From an uncultured Collinsella sp. (GTDB taxonomy: Bacteria; Actinomycetota; Coriobacteriia; Coriobacteriales; Coriobacteriaceae), in contig CAAFQK010000003.1 in assembly GCA_900765115.1 (NCBI GenBank), positions 1-13,158 on the forward strand: a stretch of 13,158 bases of DNA, read 5' to 3'. Positions 5,885 through 12,877 of the stretch are shown here, one piece after another (positions within the stretch are counted from its first letter, which is position 1; every line of letters starts with the position of its first letter). Made by a program: the position numbers and the translations under genes. Under the pieces are notes generated by a model. The model searched no databases, was not told the DNA's origin, and saw only the letters and a list, made by a program, of their open reading frames with translations.

Positions 5885-6608
5885 AGGCGAGGGCTTGGCG
5901 CTGAAGCTCGATGAGCCCGGCGATACCTTTGTCGCCCAGGTCGAGCAGGGCGTTGAGGCGCTTACGGTCGAAGGGCGCCTGCTCGCCGGTGCCCTGGAGC
6001 TCGATCATCTCACCGGTGTCGGTGGCGACGAGGTTCATGTCGACCTCGGCATGGCTGTCCTCGGAATAATCCAAGTCGAGCAGGGTGTTGCCGTCGACAA
6101 CGCCCATGGAGATGGCAGCCACCTGGCCGATAAGCGGGATGCGCTCGATCTTGCCCGCCTCGACCCACATGGCGAGGGCGTCGTGCAGCGCCACCCAGGC
6201 GCCGGTGATGCTCGCTGTACGCGTGCCGCCATCGGCCTGAATCACATCGCAGTCGACGGTGACGGTGTACTCGCCGAGCGCCTTCATGTTGACGACGGTA
6301 CGCAGGCTGCGGCCAATGAGGCGCTCGATCTCCATGGAACGGCCCTTGCGATTGGCGTGCTCGCGCTTGCAGCGCTTGCCGGTCGACGCCGGCAGCATGG
6401 CATACTCCGCAGTCACCCAGCCGGCCTTGGCACCCTTGCGCCAGCCCGGCACGCCCTCCTCGATGGTGGCAGCGCACAGTACGCGCGTGTCGCCAAACTC
6501 GGCCAGGCACGAACCGTGGGCGTGCTTCATGACGCCACGGGTGAGCTTAACGGGGCGAAGCTCGTCGGCAGCGCGACCGTTGGCGCGGTTGACCTGCATA
6601 TACTCCAT
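5883..6608 (-). CDS. rph: ribonuclease PH
   Basis: This phosphorolytic 3'-5' exonuclease trims tRNA 3' ends as a hexameric ring. The 241-aa product has the expected landmarks: N-terminal RANGRAADELRPVKLTRG (cf. R.D.R.....R..T.G), AEYAMLPAST and IERLIGRSLRTVVNMKALGEYTV, the phosphate-binding QADGGTRTASITGAW (124-138), DLDYSEDSHAEVDMN, and ELQGTGEQAPF (family usually GTAEG.PF). The ATG at 6608 has AAGGA seven bases upstream; the next Met (6599) lacks good spacing. It lies 54 bp after murI, so probably the same transcript, and is followed by an inverted repeat that overlaps its stop codon. Confidence 0.96.
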   Translation of the reverse strand: MEYMQVNRANGRAADELRPVKLTRGVMKHAHGSCLAEFGDTRVLCAATIEEGVPGWRKGAKAGWVTAEYAMLPASTGKRCKREHANRKGRSMEIERLIGRSLRTVVNMKALGEYTVTVDCDVIQADGGTRTASITGAWVALHDALAMWVEAGKIERIPLIGQVAAISMGVVDGNTLLDLDYSEDSHAEVDMNLVATDTGEMIELQGTGEQAPFDRKRLNALLDLGDKGIAGLIELQRQALA

Positions 6609-6662
6609 GAAATGATCCTTTCGGCAAAAGACGAGGCGAAAGCTTTGGCGGCTATTGCGCGC

Positions 6663-7547
6663 CTAGCCAAGTTCGTCGATATCGATATGCTCGATGCTCT
6701 TGAGCGGCTGGCCGAAGATAAAGCTGCCTGCCACCGCAAACTCGGCAATGTTATCGGCCGTCGTTGCAAAACGATGCTGCGGCTCGGCAGCGCCCCCCGC
6801 CAGCTGCTCGCGGCGCGTGAGGATATCAGTCAGTTCGCGCGTGGTCTCCTCGGCGGAGCTCACCACGCGCACCCCAGGCCCCAGCGCATGCCGGATAGGT
6901 CCCACCAACAGCGGAAAATGCGTACAGCCGAGCACCACGGTATCGATACCGTGGTCGCGCAGCGGCTCAACCGTGGCACCCACCAGCGCACGCACGGCAG
7001 GCGTATCGAAGATGTCCTCGTTCTCAAGCCACTGTTCCTGCAGATGTGCACCCGAGGCGAGCTCGTGTTCGACAACCTCGACAAAGCTCGAGGCAGGACA
7101 GCCGTATACATCGACGCCGGCATCCAGATCCTGAATGGCGCGCGTGTAGGCGCCCGAGCGAATGGTGAGGTTGGTGGCGAGCACGCCCACGCGACGCGTA
7201 CGCGTGCTGTTGATTGCTGCACGGGCACCCGGCGCGATCACACCGATCACGGGAACGTCGAGCACCTGCTGGGCAAGACGCAAGGCCGCAGCGGTCGCCG
7301 TGTTGCAGGCGATGACCATAATCTTGACGTCGTGCTTCGAAAGCCAACGACCCGCCTGCAACGCAAACGAGCGCACCTCATCCTCGGTGCGCGTGCCGTA
7401 GGGGCAGCGTTTGGTGTCGCCAAAGTAGTAGACGGACTCGTGCGGCAGCGCCGTCGCGATGGCGCGCGCAACCGTCAGACCGCCCAAACCAGAATCGAAC
7501 ACGCCAATCGGGCGCGTGTCGCCTGCCGGATTCTCGATATCGGACAT
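6663..7547 (-). CDS. murI: glutamate racemase
   Basis: It converts L-glutamate to the D-glutamate needed at position 2 of the peptidoglycan stem. The 294-aa product is slightly longer than usual (about 265-275) through both termini. Motifs are IGVFDSGLGGLTV (14-26), YFGDTKRCPYGTR (41-53), the first catalytic cysteine in VIACNTATAAA (C81) and the second in LGCTHFPLL (C208). The ATG at 7547 has a close GGTGAGG as ribosome binding site with short spacing; no better start is visible. It lies between a HAD phosphatase (51-bp gap) and rph (54-bp gap), forming with murE a wall-precursor group. Confidence 0.96.
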   Translation of the reverse strand: MSDIENPAGDTRPIGVFDSGLGGLTVARAIATALPHESVYYFGDTKRCPYGTRTEDEVRSFALQAGRWLSKHDVKIMVIACNTATAAALRLAQQVLDVPVIGVIAPGARAAINSTRTRRVGVLATNLTIRSGAYTRAIQDLDAGVDVYGCPASSFVEVVEHELASGAHLQEQWLENEDIFDTPAVRALVGATVEPLRDHGIDTVVLGCTHFPLLVGPIRHALGPGVRVVSSAEETTRELTDILTRREQLAGGAAEPQHRFATTADNIAEFAVAGSFIFGQPLKSIEHIDIDELG

Positions 7548-7598
7548 TACCTCACCAGTCTCTCTCGAAAAGACATGTCCAAGTGCGGCGGCGGCGCG

Positions 7599-8510
7599 CT
7601 ACGAACGCGCCGCGACCAGCAGCTCTGCCGTCGCCGCCCAACCGTCGACAATTTTGCCACGCGTAACGAAAGCGTTCTCGCAAGCAGCCAGGAACTCGGG
7701 CGCGCCGGCGCTCGTCAGGCCATTCTCGACCAGGCAGAACGTGCCCACGTGATCGGCCATGTAGAAGTCGGACTCGGAGTCGCCGAGCGCGAGCGTCTCC
7801 TCGCGCTCGATCCCCAGGTGCTCGCAGAAGCGCGCAATGGCGACGCCTTTGTTGAGGCCCGCGGGGTTGATGTTGAATGCGCGACCGTCCTCGACGCGAT
7901 CGAGCTCGAGCGTCGTCGGCTTGGACAGATGCGTCAGGTGACCGTTACAGGCCCACACCAGGCCGCAGCCGGCCTCGTCCAGGATGGCCTGGACCTCATT
8001 GTCGGGCACATCGCCGCGCATGCCGACGGTGACCTCGCGGTACTTGTAGCCGGTCGACATGTCGTTGTGATACTCGATCTTGTGCGGCCAGCGGGCAAGG
8101 ATCTTCTCGCACACGCCGGTCTGCTCGATCACCTGGTGCGGAGTAAGGCCGCAGACGGGGTCGTAAGGCATGTCGCCGGTCAGATACTCCCAATCGTTGG
8201 CCTTGAGGTCGTACATAACCAGGCCGCCCATCTCACCAATGTAGGAGTTGAGGCCGAGCACGCGCGCGTCCTCGTGGATCATGGTACGGTTGCGGCCCGA
8301 GGTGGGAACCACCTGAATGCCAGCACGAGCGAGCGCCACGACGGCCTCGACGAGTTTGGTCGAGGGGTTGCCGTCGTTGTCGCGCAGCACGCACGAGCCG
8401 GGTGCAAGCATCGTGGCATCCAGGTCGGTAAAGACGTATTTGACCTTGGCCAAGCGCTCGCGCATCTCGCCCGAAAGCTCAGCGACGGTCGGCAGGGTAT
8501 TGTGGGACAT
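7599..8510 (-). CDS. HAD superfamily (IIB/Cof-like) phosphatase
   Basis: This is a predicted Mg-dependent phosphohydrolase of unknown substrate. All four HAD motifs are present: motif I FTDLDATML (nucleophile D29, acid D31), motif II TSGR (70-73), motif III Lys in AGLNKGVAI (K221) and motif IV LGDSESDFYMAD (D244, D248). The 140-residue insert between motifs II and III is the C2B cap that puts it in subclass IIB, where relatives act on sugar phosphates or nucleotides. An upstream Met at 8552 is in frame, but the ATG at 8510 has GGAG five bases upstream and is chosen (303 aa). It lies between murE and murI in the same direction; position suggests co-expression but does not identify the substrate. 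Confidence 0.88.
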   Translation of the reverse strand: MSHNTLPTVAELSGEMRERLAKVKYVFTDLDATMLAPGSCVLRDNDGNPSTKLVEAVVALARAGIQVVPTSGRNRTMIHEDARVLGLNSYIGEMGGLVMYDLKANDWEYLTGDMPYDPVCGLTPHQVIEQTGVCEKILARWPHKIEYHNDMSTGYKYREVTVGMRGDVPDNEVQAILDEAGCGLVWACNGHLTHLSKPTTLELDRVEDGRAFNINPAGLNKGVAIARFCEHLGIEREETLALGDSESDFYMADHVGTFCLVENGLTSAGAPEFLAACENAFVTRGKIVDGWAATAELLVAARS

Positions 8511-8575
8511 GGTTACTCCGTTTACGTAGAAGGGTTTGGACTTGGACGGCATGTTTTGATTGAGGGAACACGCTT

Positions 8576-8608
8576 ATGGCGACAGCGCACTCAGGGCGCC
8601 GCCGCCAT
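8576..8608 (-). other. nested GC-rich hairpin in the murE-HAD gap
   Basis: Outer arms ATGGCG/CGCCAT (8603-8608 and 8576-8581) enclose inner arms GCGC/GCGC (8596-8599 and 8585-8588). No T-tract follows, so it is not a canonical terminator. It lies 10 bp past the murE stop in a 107-bp gap and may be a processing or stability element. Confidence 0.3.
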
Positions 8609-8617
8609 CATGGTTCA

Positions 8618-10180
8618 TTAGTCAAACTGGGTAACATCGATCAGGCGATTGGCCAGCGAAAGGTCGCTCTCGATGGGCACGAACTCGTCGCCCACGTGCA
8701 TGAGCTCCTCGTCACCCTTTGCCAGCAGCAAGACAATGGTGGGAGCATCGGGGTTGACGTACTCCTCGCGCGCCGCCTTGAACGCCGCATGCACAGCGGC
8801 TTCGCGGTCGAGGATGATCTTGTTCGGCGTATCGTCGGGAACATGCTCGGCAAGCTCGCGACAGACCTTCATCGGGTCCTCGTGAGCTGGATCCTCGTTC
8901 GTAAAGATCATCAGGTCGGAATACGGTGCGGCCTCGCGTGGCAATTGCTCGCGGCGCTCCTGCGCCTTGCCGCCGGCGGCGCCAAACAGCGCAATGACGG
9001 GGCTAGCGGGAAACGCGCGCTTGACCGACGAGAAAAGCGAACGGAACGAAAGCTGGTTGTGCGCATAGTCAACGACGCAGATCACGCGGCCGTCCTTCGA
9101 CTCCACGACCTCCATGCGGCCCGGCACACGCAGTTTGGAGAGGCCCTTCTTGATAGCCTCGATACCGATGCCGATCTCGCGCGCAGCGGCGATAGCGACC
9201 AGCGCGTTTTCCACGTTAAAGTCGCCCGCGATACCCAGCAGGACCTTCTCCCCCGCCTCGGGCTCGTCGGCGCTCATGCCGTGCAAGTTGAACTCGATGT
9301 TAAAGCCGAGCATGCGGACATCGCTCGCCCACAGGCTTGCCTCGGGATGCTCGACGCCAACGGTCACCAAGCGCTCGGCCGTCGACGCTGCCTCTAGCAC
9401 ACGGTCAACCTCATCGGTGCCCAGATTCACCACGGCGGTCTTTGCCTGGTCAAAGATCCTAAGCTTGCTCTCAAAATAATCCTCAAACGTGGGGTGTTCG
9501 ATCGGCGAGATGTGGTCGCGGCCGATGTTGAGGAAGCACGCCACGTCAAACGGCAGATTCTCGACGCGTTGGTACTTGAGCGCCTGGCTCGAGACCTCCA
9601 TGACCATGGACTGGCGACCGGACGTGCGGCAGTTGGCGATATGGCGCCAAACCTCGGGGGCCTCGGGCGTGGTGTTGGTGCTCTCGTAGCACTCGATACC
9701 ATCGTCGGTACTCACCGAGCCGATCATGCCGCAGGACTCGCCCGCCGCCTTGATGATGGACTGGAGCATAAAAGCGGCCGTGGTCTTTCCCTTGGTGCCG
9801 GTGATGCCCACGATCTTGACGTCGTGGTCGGGACGGTCGTAGACCTCCGGCGGCAACAGGGCCATGGCCGTGCGAACACTATCAACAACCAGCATCGCAG
9901 CACCGCTCTCCTGCGCCAGCGGCTCCAGAGACTCGACCAGCGACTCCTCGCACACAAATGCGATGGCGCCCGCATCGAGCGCCATGCTCAAAAACGCGGG
10001 CTTAAAGGCAGCACCTTTGCAAAAGAATACGTCACCTGCCGAGACCGCGCGCGAATCAAACGAGCAGCCGGTCACGGCGCGCTCGTCAACCTGCTCTGAT
10101 GCGCGCAGCTCGCCGCACACGTCGAGAAGCTTGGCAAGCGTATCGACCGTGGTCACGGTCGCGGAATCCGAATGGTGCAT
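8618..10180 (-). CDS. murE: UDP-N-acetylmuramoyl-L-alanyl-D-glutamate--diamino acid ligase (MurE)
   Basis: This cytoplasmic ATP-dependent ligase adds the third residue of the peptidoglycan stem. Domains are the N-terminal UDP-binding domain (about 1-115, DSRAVSAGDVFF), the Mur central domain with P-loop GITGTKGKTT (125-134), STNTTPEAP, MEVSSQAL, the carbamylated Lys in YFESKLRIF (K239) and DYAHN (371-375), and a C-terminal domain with TNEDPAHEDP (427-436). In meso-diaminopimelate enzymes the specificity motif is DNPR; here the aligned residues are EDPA, lacking the Arg, so a lysine- or ornithine-type substrate is more likely. The ATG at 10180 has AAAGGTGA upstream, and the promoter is at 10216-10244. 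Co-directional with HAD and murI. Confidence 0.94.
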   Translation of the reverse strand: MHHSDSATVTTVDTLAKLLDVCGELRASEQVDERAVTGCSFDSRAVSAGDVFFCKGAAFKPAFLSMALDAGAIAFVCEESLVESLEPLAQESGAAMLVVDSVRTAMALLPPEVYDRPDHDVKIVGITGTKGKTTAAFMLQSIIKAAGESCGMIGSVSTDDGIECYESTNTTPEAPEVWRHIANCRTSGRQSMVMEVSSQALKYQRVENLPFDVACFLNIGRDHISPIEHPTFEDYFESKLRIFDQAKTAVVNLGTDEVDRVLEAASTAERLVTVGVEHPEASLWASDVRMLGFNIEFNLHGMSADEPEAGEKVLLGIAGDFNVENALVAIAAAREIGIGIEAIKKGLSKLRVPGRMEVVESKDGRVICVVDYAHNQLSFRSLFSSVKRAFPASPVIALFGAAGGKAQERREQLPREAAPYSDLMIFTNEDPAHEDPMKVCRELAEHVPDDTPNKIILDREAAVHAAFKAAREEYVNPDAPTIVLLLAKGDEELMHVGDEFVPIESDLSLANRLIDVTQFD

Positions 10181-10215
10181 CTTTCACCTTTCTCAGCCAT
10201 TTGGCAGGGACGGCT

Positions 10216-10244
10216 TTTATAGTAACTGAAACGCACCCACGCAA
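10216..10244 (-). promoter_or_regulatory. murE promoter
   Basis: On the minus strand -35 TTGCGT (10239-10244) and -10 TATAAA (10216-10221) are separated by 17 bp, about 35 bp before the murE ATG. The -35 overlaps the T-tract of the asnB terminator, so termination and initiation are packed together. Confidence 0.6.
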
Positions 10245-10267
10245 AAACGGCTCCCGGAGGAGCCGTT
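10243..10267 (-). terminator. intrinsic terminator of asnB
   Basis: Perfect 9-bp arms AACGGCTCC/GGAGCCGTT with loop TCCG are followed by a T-tract on the minus strand, 25 bp past the asnB stop. Confidence 0.92.
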
Positions 10268-10292
10268 ACGCGCAGGCGTTCGTAAGCCGAGG

Positions 10293-12173
10293 CTAGGCAG
10301 CCTGAACAGCGGGCTGGTCCTCGTCGATAAAGAAGCGCTTGTACCACACCAGGAACACGAGCGGCGTATAGATCTTGCGCTGGAAATCGCCCTTGCCCGC
10401 AAAGTGCAGATCGAGCAGGTGCATGAGCTCGTCGGTATTGAAGAACTCACTTGCCCACGGCGCGGTGAAGTACTCCTTGACATAGTCGTACCACTTTTGC
10501 TCGCGCAGCCAGTAGACAATCGGCACCGGGAAGCCCACCTTGGGACGGGTGGCCCACTCATCGGGCAGCGACTTGTTGGCAGCGTGGCGGAGTACCTGCT
10601 TGTTGCCGTTCTCGTTGATGCGGTAGCGATCGGGAATGTGCTCGGCGAACTCCATGACTTTGCGGTCCAGGAAGGGCACGCGCAGCTCCAGCGAGTGCGC
10701 CATGCACATCTTGTCGGCCTTGAGCAGAATGTCGCCCGGGAGCCACATGTTCATGTCCAGGTACTGCTTCTTGACCAGTTCGGGCTGACCCTTCACGCGT
10801 GCGTAGATGGGTGCAGCGAGCTCAAAGGCGCCGTCGCCGGTGTTGTACTCGGGCTTGAGCACGCCGTCGACCTCGCGCTCCGGCCATACCAGAGCCTGTC
10901 CCAGGAACGACTTCTCGGGGATCTCGGCACCCTTGACCAGGAAGTTATGTCCCTTGAAGTACGGCATATGCAGCGCCAGGTTACCGAGCGCGCGACGGAT
11001 GGGCAGCGGCACCATCTTTTTGTACTTGCGGACCGGAACCGTGTCCTCGTAGTAGGCGTAGCCGCCAAAGAGCTCGTCGGCGCCTTCGCCCGAAAGCACG
11101 ACGGTGACGTCCTTGCGGGCCATCTCGGCCAAGAACCACAGCGGCACGGAAGACAGGTTGGACTGCGGCTCGTCCATGTGATACTGGATGTCCTCGAGCG
11201 CACCGAAGAACTCGTCGGCGGTAATCATCTTGCGAACGTTCTCGACGCCGAGCTTATCGGAAAGCTCCTTGGCGTAGTTGGTCTCATTGAAATTCTTGTA
11301 ATCGAAGCCCACCGAGAAGGTCTTGTCGGGCATGAGGCAAGCGGCGATGTAGCTGGAGTCGACGCCGCCGGAGAGGAACGACGCGACCTTGACGTCGGCG
11401 ATGCGATGGGCCTCGACGCTCTCGTGCACGACCTCGTCCAGCTCGTCGACGTACTCCTCGAACGGCTTCTCGACGGCAGAGTAATCGCAATCCCAGTAGC
11501 GCTCGATGTTCATCTTGCCGGTCGGGATATCGACGGTAAAGTAGTGCGCCGGCGGCAGCTTGTAGACACCCTCGAAGAAGGTCTCCTCGGTTGCCGAATA
11601 CTGCAGCGTCATGTACGGACGCAGGGCCTTTTTGTTGACCGCCTTGTGGAAGTGCGGGTAGTCCAGGAAGCTCTTGATCTCGGAACCAAAGAGCACGCCC
11701 GGAGCGCCGTCGCCCGCATCAGCCATGGGATAGTAGTAAAGCGGCTTGATGCCAAAGATGTCGCGGGCGCCAAAAAGCTTGTTCTTCTTTTTGTCCCAGA
11801 TGACGAAGGCGTACATGCCGCGCAGGCGATCGAGTACGGCCTCGCCCCACTCCTCGTAGCCGTGCAGGAGGCTCTCGGTGTCGGCTCCACAGTGGAACTT
11901 ATAGCCCTTGGCTTCGAGCTCGGAACGGAGTTCTTGGAAGTTGTAGATCTCACCGTTGAAGACAATGACGACGCTGCCGTCCTCATTGGCCATGGGCTGA
12001 GCGCCGGCCTCGGTCAGGTCGAGGATCGACAAGCGGCGGAAGCCGAGGGCAACGCGGCCGTCGATAAACTGACCGCCCATGTCGGGACCGCGATGGACGA
12101 TGCGGTCCATCATCTTGGTGAGCACCTCGGATTGGTTATCCGTCCCACCGACAAAACCGACAAAACCGCACAT
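10293..12173 (-). CDS. asnB: asparagine synthase (glutamine-hydrolysing)
   Basis: It makes asparagine from aspartate with glutamine nitrogen and ATP. Cys2 after the initiator Met is the glutaminase nucleophile (MCGFVGF). The N-terminal Ntn domain (about 1-215) shows RIVHRGPD, LGFRRLSILD, FNGEIYNF, and GRD-type GARDIFGIKPLYY. The synthetase domain begins near 240 with the pyrophosphate loop SFLSGGVDSSY (266-275), then VLSGEGADELFGGY and the late MCMAHSLELRVPFLD. The length of 626 aa fits the long bacterial AsnB group. The ATG at 12173 has GAGGGG seven bases upstream. It is monocistronic: a terminator follows, and divergent tRNA-Val lies upstream. This could be one of the AsnB-like amidotransferases with another acceptor, but nothing nearby suggests that. 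Confidence 0.95.
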   Translation of the reverse strand: MCGFVGFVGGTDNQSEVLTKMMDRIVHRGPDMGGQFIDGRVALGFRRLSILDLTEAGAQPMANEDGSVVIVFNGEIYNFQELRSELEAKGYKFHCGADTESLLHGYEEWGEAVLDRLRGMYAFVIWDKKKNKLFGARDIFGIKPLYYYPMADAGDGAPGVLFGSEIKSFLDYPHFHKAVNKKALRPYMTLQYSATEETFFEGVYKLPPAHYFTVDIPTGKMNIERYWDCDYSAVEKPFEEYVDELDEVVHESVEAHRIADVKVASFLSGGVDSSYIAACLMPDKTFSVGFDYKNFNETNYAKELSDKLGVENVRKMITADEFFGALEDIQYHMDEPQSNLSSVPLWFLAEMARKDVTVVLSGEGADELFGGYAYYEDTVPVRKYKKMVPLPIRRALGNLALHMPYFKGHNFLVKGAEIPEKSFLGQALVWPEREVDGVLKPEYNTGDGAFELAAPIYARVKGQPELVKKQYLDMNMWLPGDILLKADKMCMAHSLELRVPFLDRKVMEFAEHIPDRYRINENGNKQVLRHAANKSLPDEWATRPKVGFPVPIVYWLREQKWYDYVKEYFTAPWASEFFNTDELMHLLDLHFAGKGDFQRKIYTPLVFLVWYKRFFIDEDQPAVQAA

Positions 12174-12224
12174 ATACTATCCCCTCTGCTGTTGCTGGGC
12201 ATCAAATCGAATCAGTAGCTTTTG

Positions 12225-12230
12225 AGTATA
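12225..12230 (-). promoter_or_regulatory. putative -10 box of asnB
   Basis: TATACT on the minus strand lies about 50 bp before the asnB ATG, but no convincing -35 occurs at 16-18 bp. The rest of the 187-bp asnB/tRNA-Val intergenic region shows no gene. Confidence 0.35.
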
Positions 12231-12342
12231 CCCGAGGGCGTAAAGAGGGGCGGAATGTTCAGGCAATCTCAACTGAATCAGCTCCGCTGCGACACGTGCC
12301 AGTTACCTTTAATGGATATGAGGTGAATGAGGCGATTGTTTT

Positions 12343-12350
12343 GCTATACT
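12343..12350 (+). promoter_or_regulatory. extended -10 promoter of tRNA-Val
   Basis: TGCTATACT (extended -10, TG one base before TATACT) ends 10 bp before the tRNA 5' end. The -35 region is poor, as is usual with extended -10 promoters. Confidence 0.55.
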
Positions 12351-12360
12351 CTCTCCGCAC

Positions 12361-12436
12361 GGGCGATTGGCGCAACGGTTAGCGCAGGTGCTTTACACGC
12401 ACAAGGCTGGGGGTTCGAATCCCTCATCGCCCACCA
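12361..12436 (+). tRNA. tRNA-Val (anticodon TAC)
   Basis: This is a complete 76-nt cloverleaf with acceptor GGGCGAT/ATCGCCC, D stem GCGC/GCGC, anticodon loop TTTACAC (anticodon TAC, reading GTA), T arm GGGGG-TTCGAAT-CCCTC, discriminator A and encoded CCA. The first anticodon-stem pair (27-43) is a G-A mismatch; everything else pairs. It is the only plus-strand gene recognised here, divergent from asnB, and is the parent of the 186-bp tandem array that starts within its 3' end. Confidence 0.96.
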
Positions 12437-12446
12437 CTGATTTGAT

Positions 12447-12477
12447 AGGCTCCCAGCTATGGGGGCCTTTCTTTTTT
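12447..12477 (+). terminator. intrinsic terminator of tRNA-Val (array terminator 1)
   Basis: The stem AGGCTCCC/GGGGGCCT (one wobble) with loop AGCTAT is followed by TTCTTTTTT, 10 bp past the CCA end. Confidence 0.88.
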
Positions 12478-12517
12478 GGGCCCATCGCAGAGGGATTCGA
12501 ACCCGAAAGGGTGCGGA

Positions 12518-12545
12518 GCTGAGGAAACGCGAAGCGTTTTCCAGC
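12518..12545 (+). other. conserved hairpin in array unit 1
   Basis: The sequence GCTGAGGAAACGC-GAA-GCGTTTTCCAGC folds on itself with 12 pairs and one bulged A. It is identical in unit 2 (12703-12730), whereas neighbouring sequence between them varies, so it may be a functional RNA fold. Confidence 0.55.
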
Positions 12546-12631
12546 GCAGCACGCGAGGGCCGTAGGCCCGAAGCGAGAGCGGGCGGCGCCAGCCGCACGC
12601 GGACATCCCTCATCGCCCACCACCGAATTGG

Positions 12632-12663
12632 AAACGGTCCTCGCAAGGGGACCGTTTTTGTTT
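12632..12663 (+). terminator. array terminator 2
   Basis: 9-bp arms AAACGGTCC/GGACCGTTT are followed by TTGTTT on the plus strand. The arms are symmetric enough that the minus strand also reads as a weak terminator (ends in AAACGG...TTTCC). Confidence 0.85.
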
Positions 12664-12702
12664 GGGCCCAGCGCATGGGATTCGAACCCGACAGGGTGCG
12701 GA

Positions 12703-12730
12703 GCTGAGGAAACGCGAAGCGTTTTCCAGC
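12703..12730 (+). other. conserved hairpin in array unit 2
   Basis: This is the same sequence and fold as 12518-12545, one repeat period later. Confidence 0.55.
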
Positions 12731-12790
12731 GCAGCACGCGAGGAGCGGAGCGACGAAGCGAGGCGCGGGCGGCGCCAGTCGCACGCGGAC

Positions 12791-12877
12791 ATCCCTCATC
12801 GCCCACCACTGATTTGGAAACGGTCCTCGCAAGGGGACCGTTTTTGTTTGCGCCCGGTGCATGGGATTCGAACCCGC
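12791..12877 (+). repeat. truncated tandem repeat unit 3
   Basis: It repeats the 26-base tRNA-tail block (12791-12816, identical to the tRNA-Val copy), the terminator and the inverted T-arm motif (12863-12876). Similarity to the other units then stops and the sequence becomes AT-richer. The break marks the right edge of the array. Confidence 0.8.
12818..12848 (+). terminator. array terminator 3
   Basis: The stem and T-tract are identical to terminator 2 (AAACGGTCC/GGACCGTTT then TTGTTT), making three terminators in series behind one tRNA. Confidence 0.85.

Larger units (their letters stand above)
12419..12604 (+). repeat. tandem repeat unit 1 (186 bp), overlapping the tRNA-Val 3' end
   Basis: The unit opens with the last 18 bases of tRNA-Val plus 8 downstream bases (12419-12444). 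It then has an intrinsic terminator, an inverted T-arm motif GGGATTCGAACCCG (12492-12505), a strong hairpin (12518-12545), a variable GC-rich stretch with GGGCC-GTA-GGCCC, and a conserved tail ending GCACGCGGAC. Its terminator stem and the first part of the unit differ from units 2 and 3. Confidence 0.85.
12605..12790 (+). repeat. tandem repeat unit 2 (186 bp)
   Basis: It starts with a 26-base block matching the tRNA-Val 3' end and its flank with two changes (12605-12630), including an intact ATCGCCCACCA. It then has its own terminator, the inverted T-arm motif (12677-12690), the conserved hairpin (12703-12730), a variable stretch of GAGCGGAGCGACGAAGCG type, and the conserved tail. No other tRNA part is present, so it is not a tRNA gene. 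The period to unit 1 and to unit 3 is exactly 186 bp. Confidence 0.85.

Noticed and set aside
5895..8621. 908-codon open frame on the plus strand antisense to rph, murI and the HAD gene
   Set aside because: It is the complement of three well-supported genes with clear catalytic motifs; long antisense frames are expected in GC-rich DNA. Its Ala/Arg/His/Gly-rich product shows no domain.
10404..12218. 604-codon plus-strand frame antisense to asnB, and a similar 460-codon frame antisense to lysS
   Set aside because: They are shadows of lysS and asnB, with no ribosome binding site and no recognisable family.
12605..12816. Additional tRNA genes in the array
   Set aside because: Only the tRNA 3' tail is present in units 2 and 3; no D arm, anticodon arm or 5' acceptor strand can be found.
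12419..12877. CRISPR-like array
   Set aside because: The 186-bp units share most of their length and have no short-repeat/unique-spacer pattern or cas genes.
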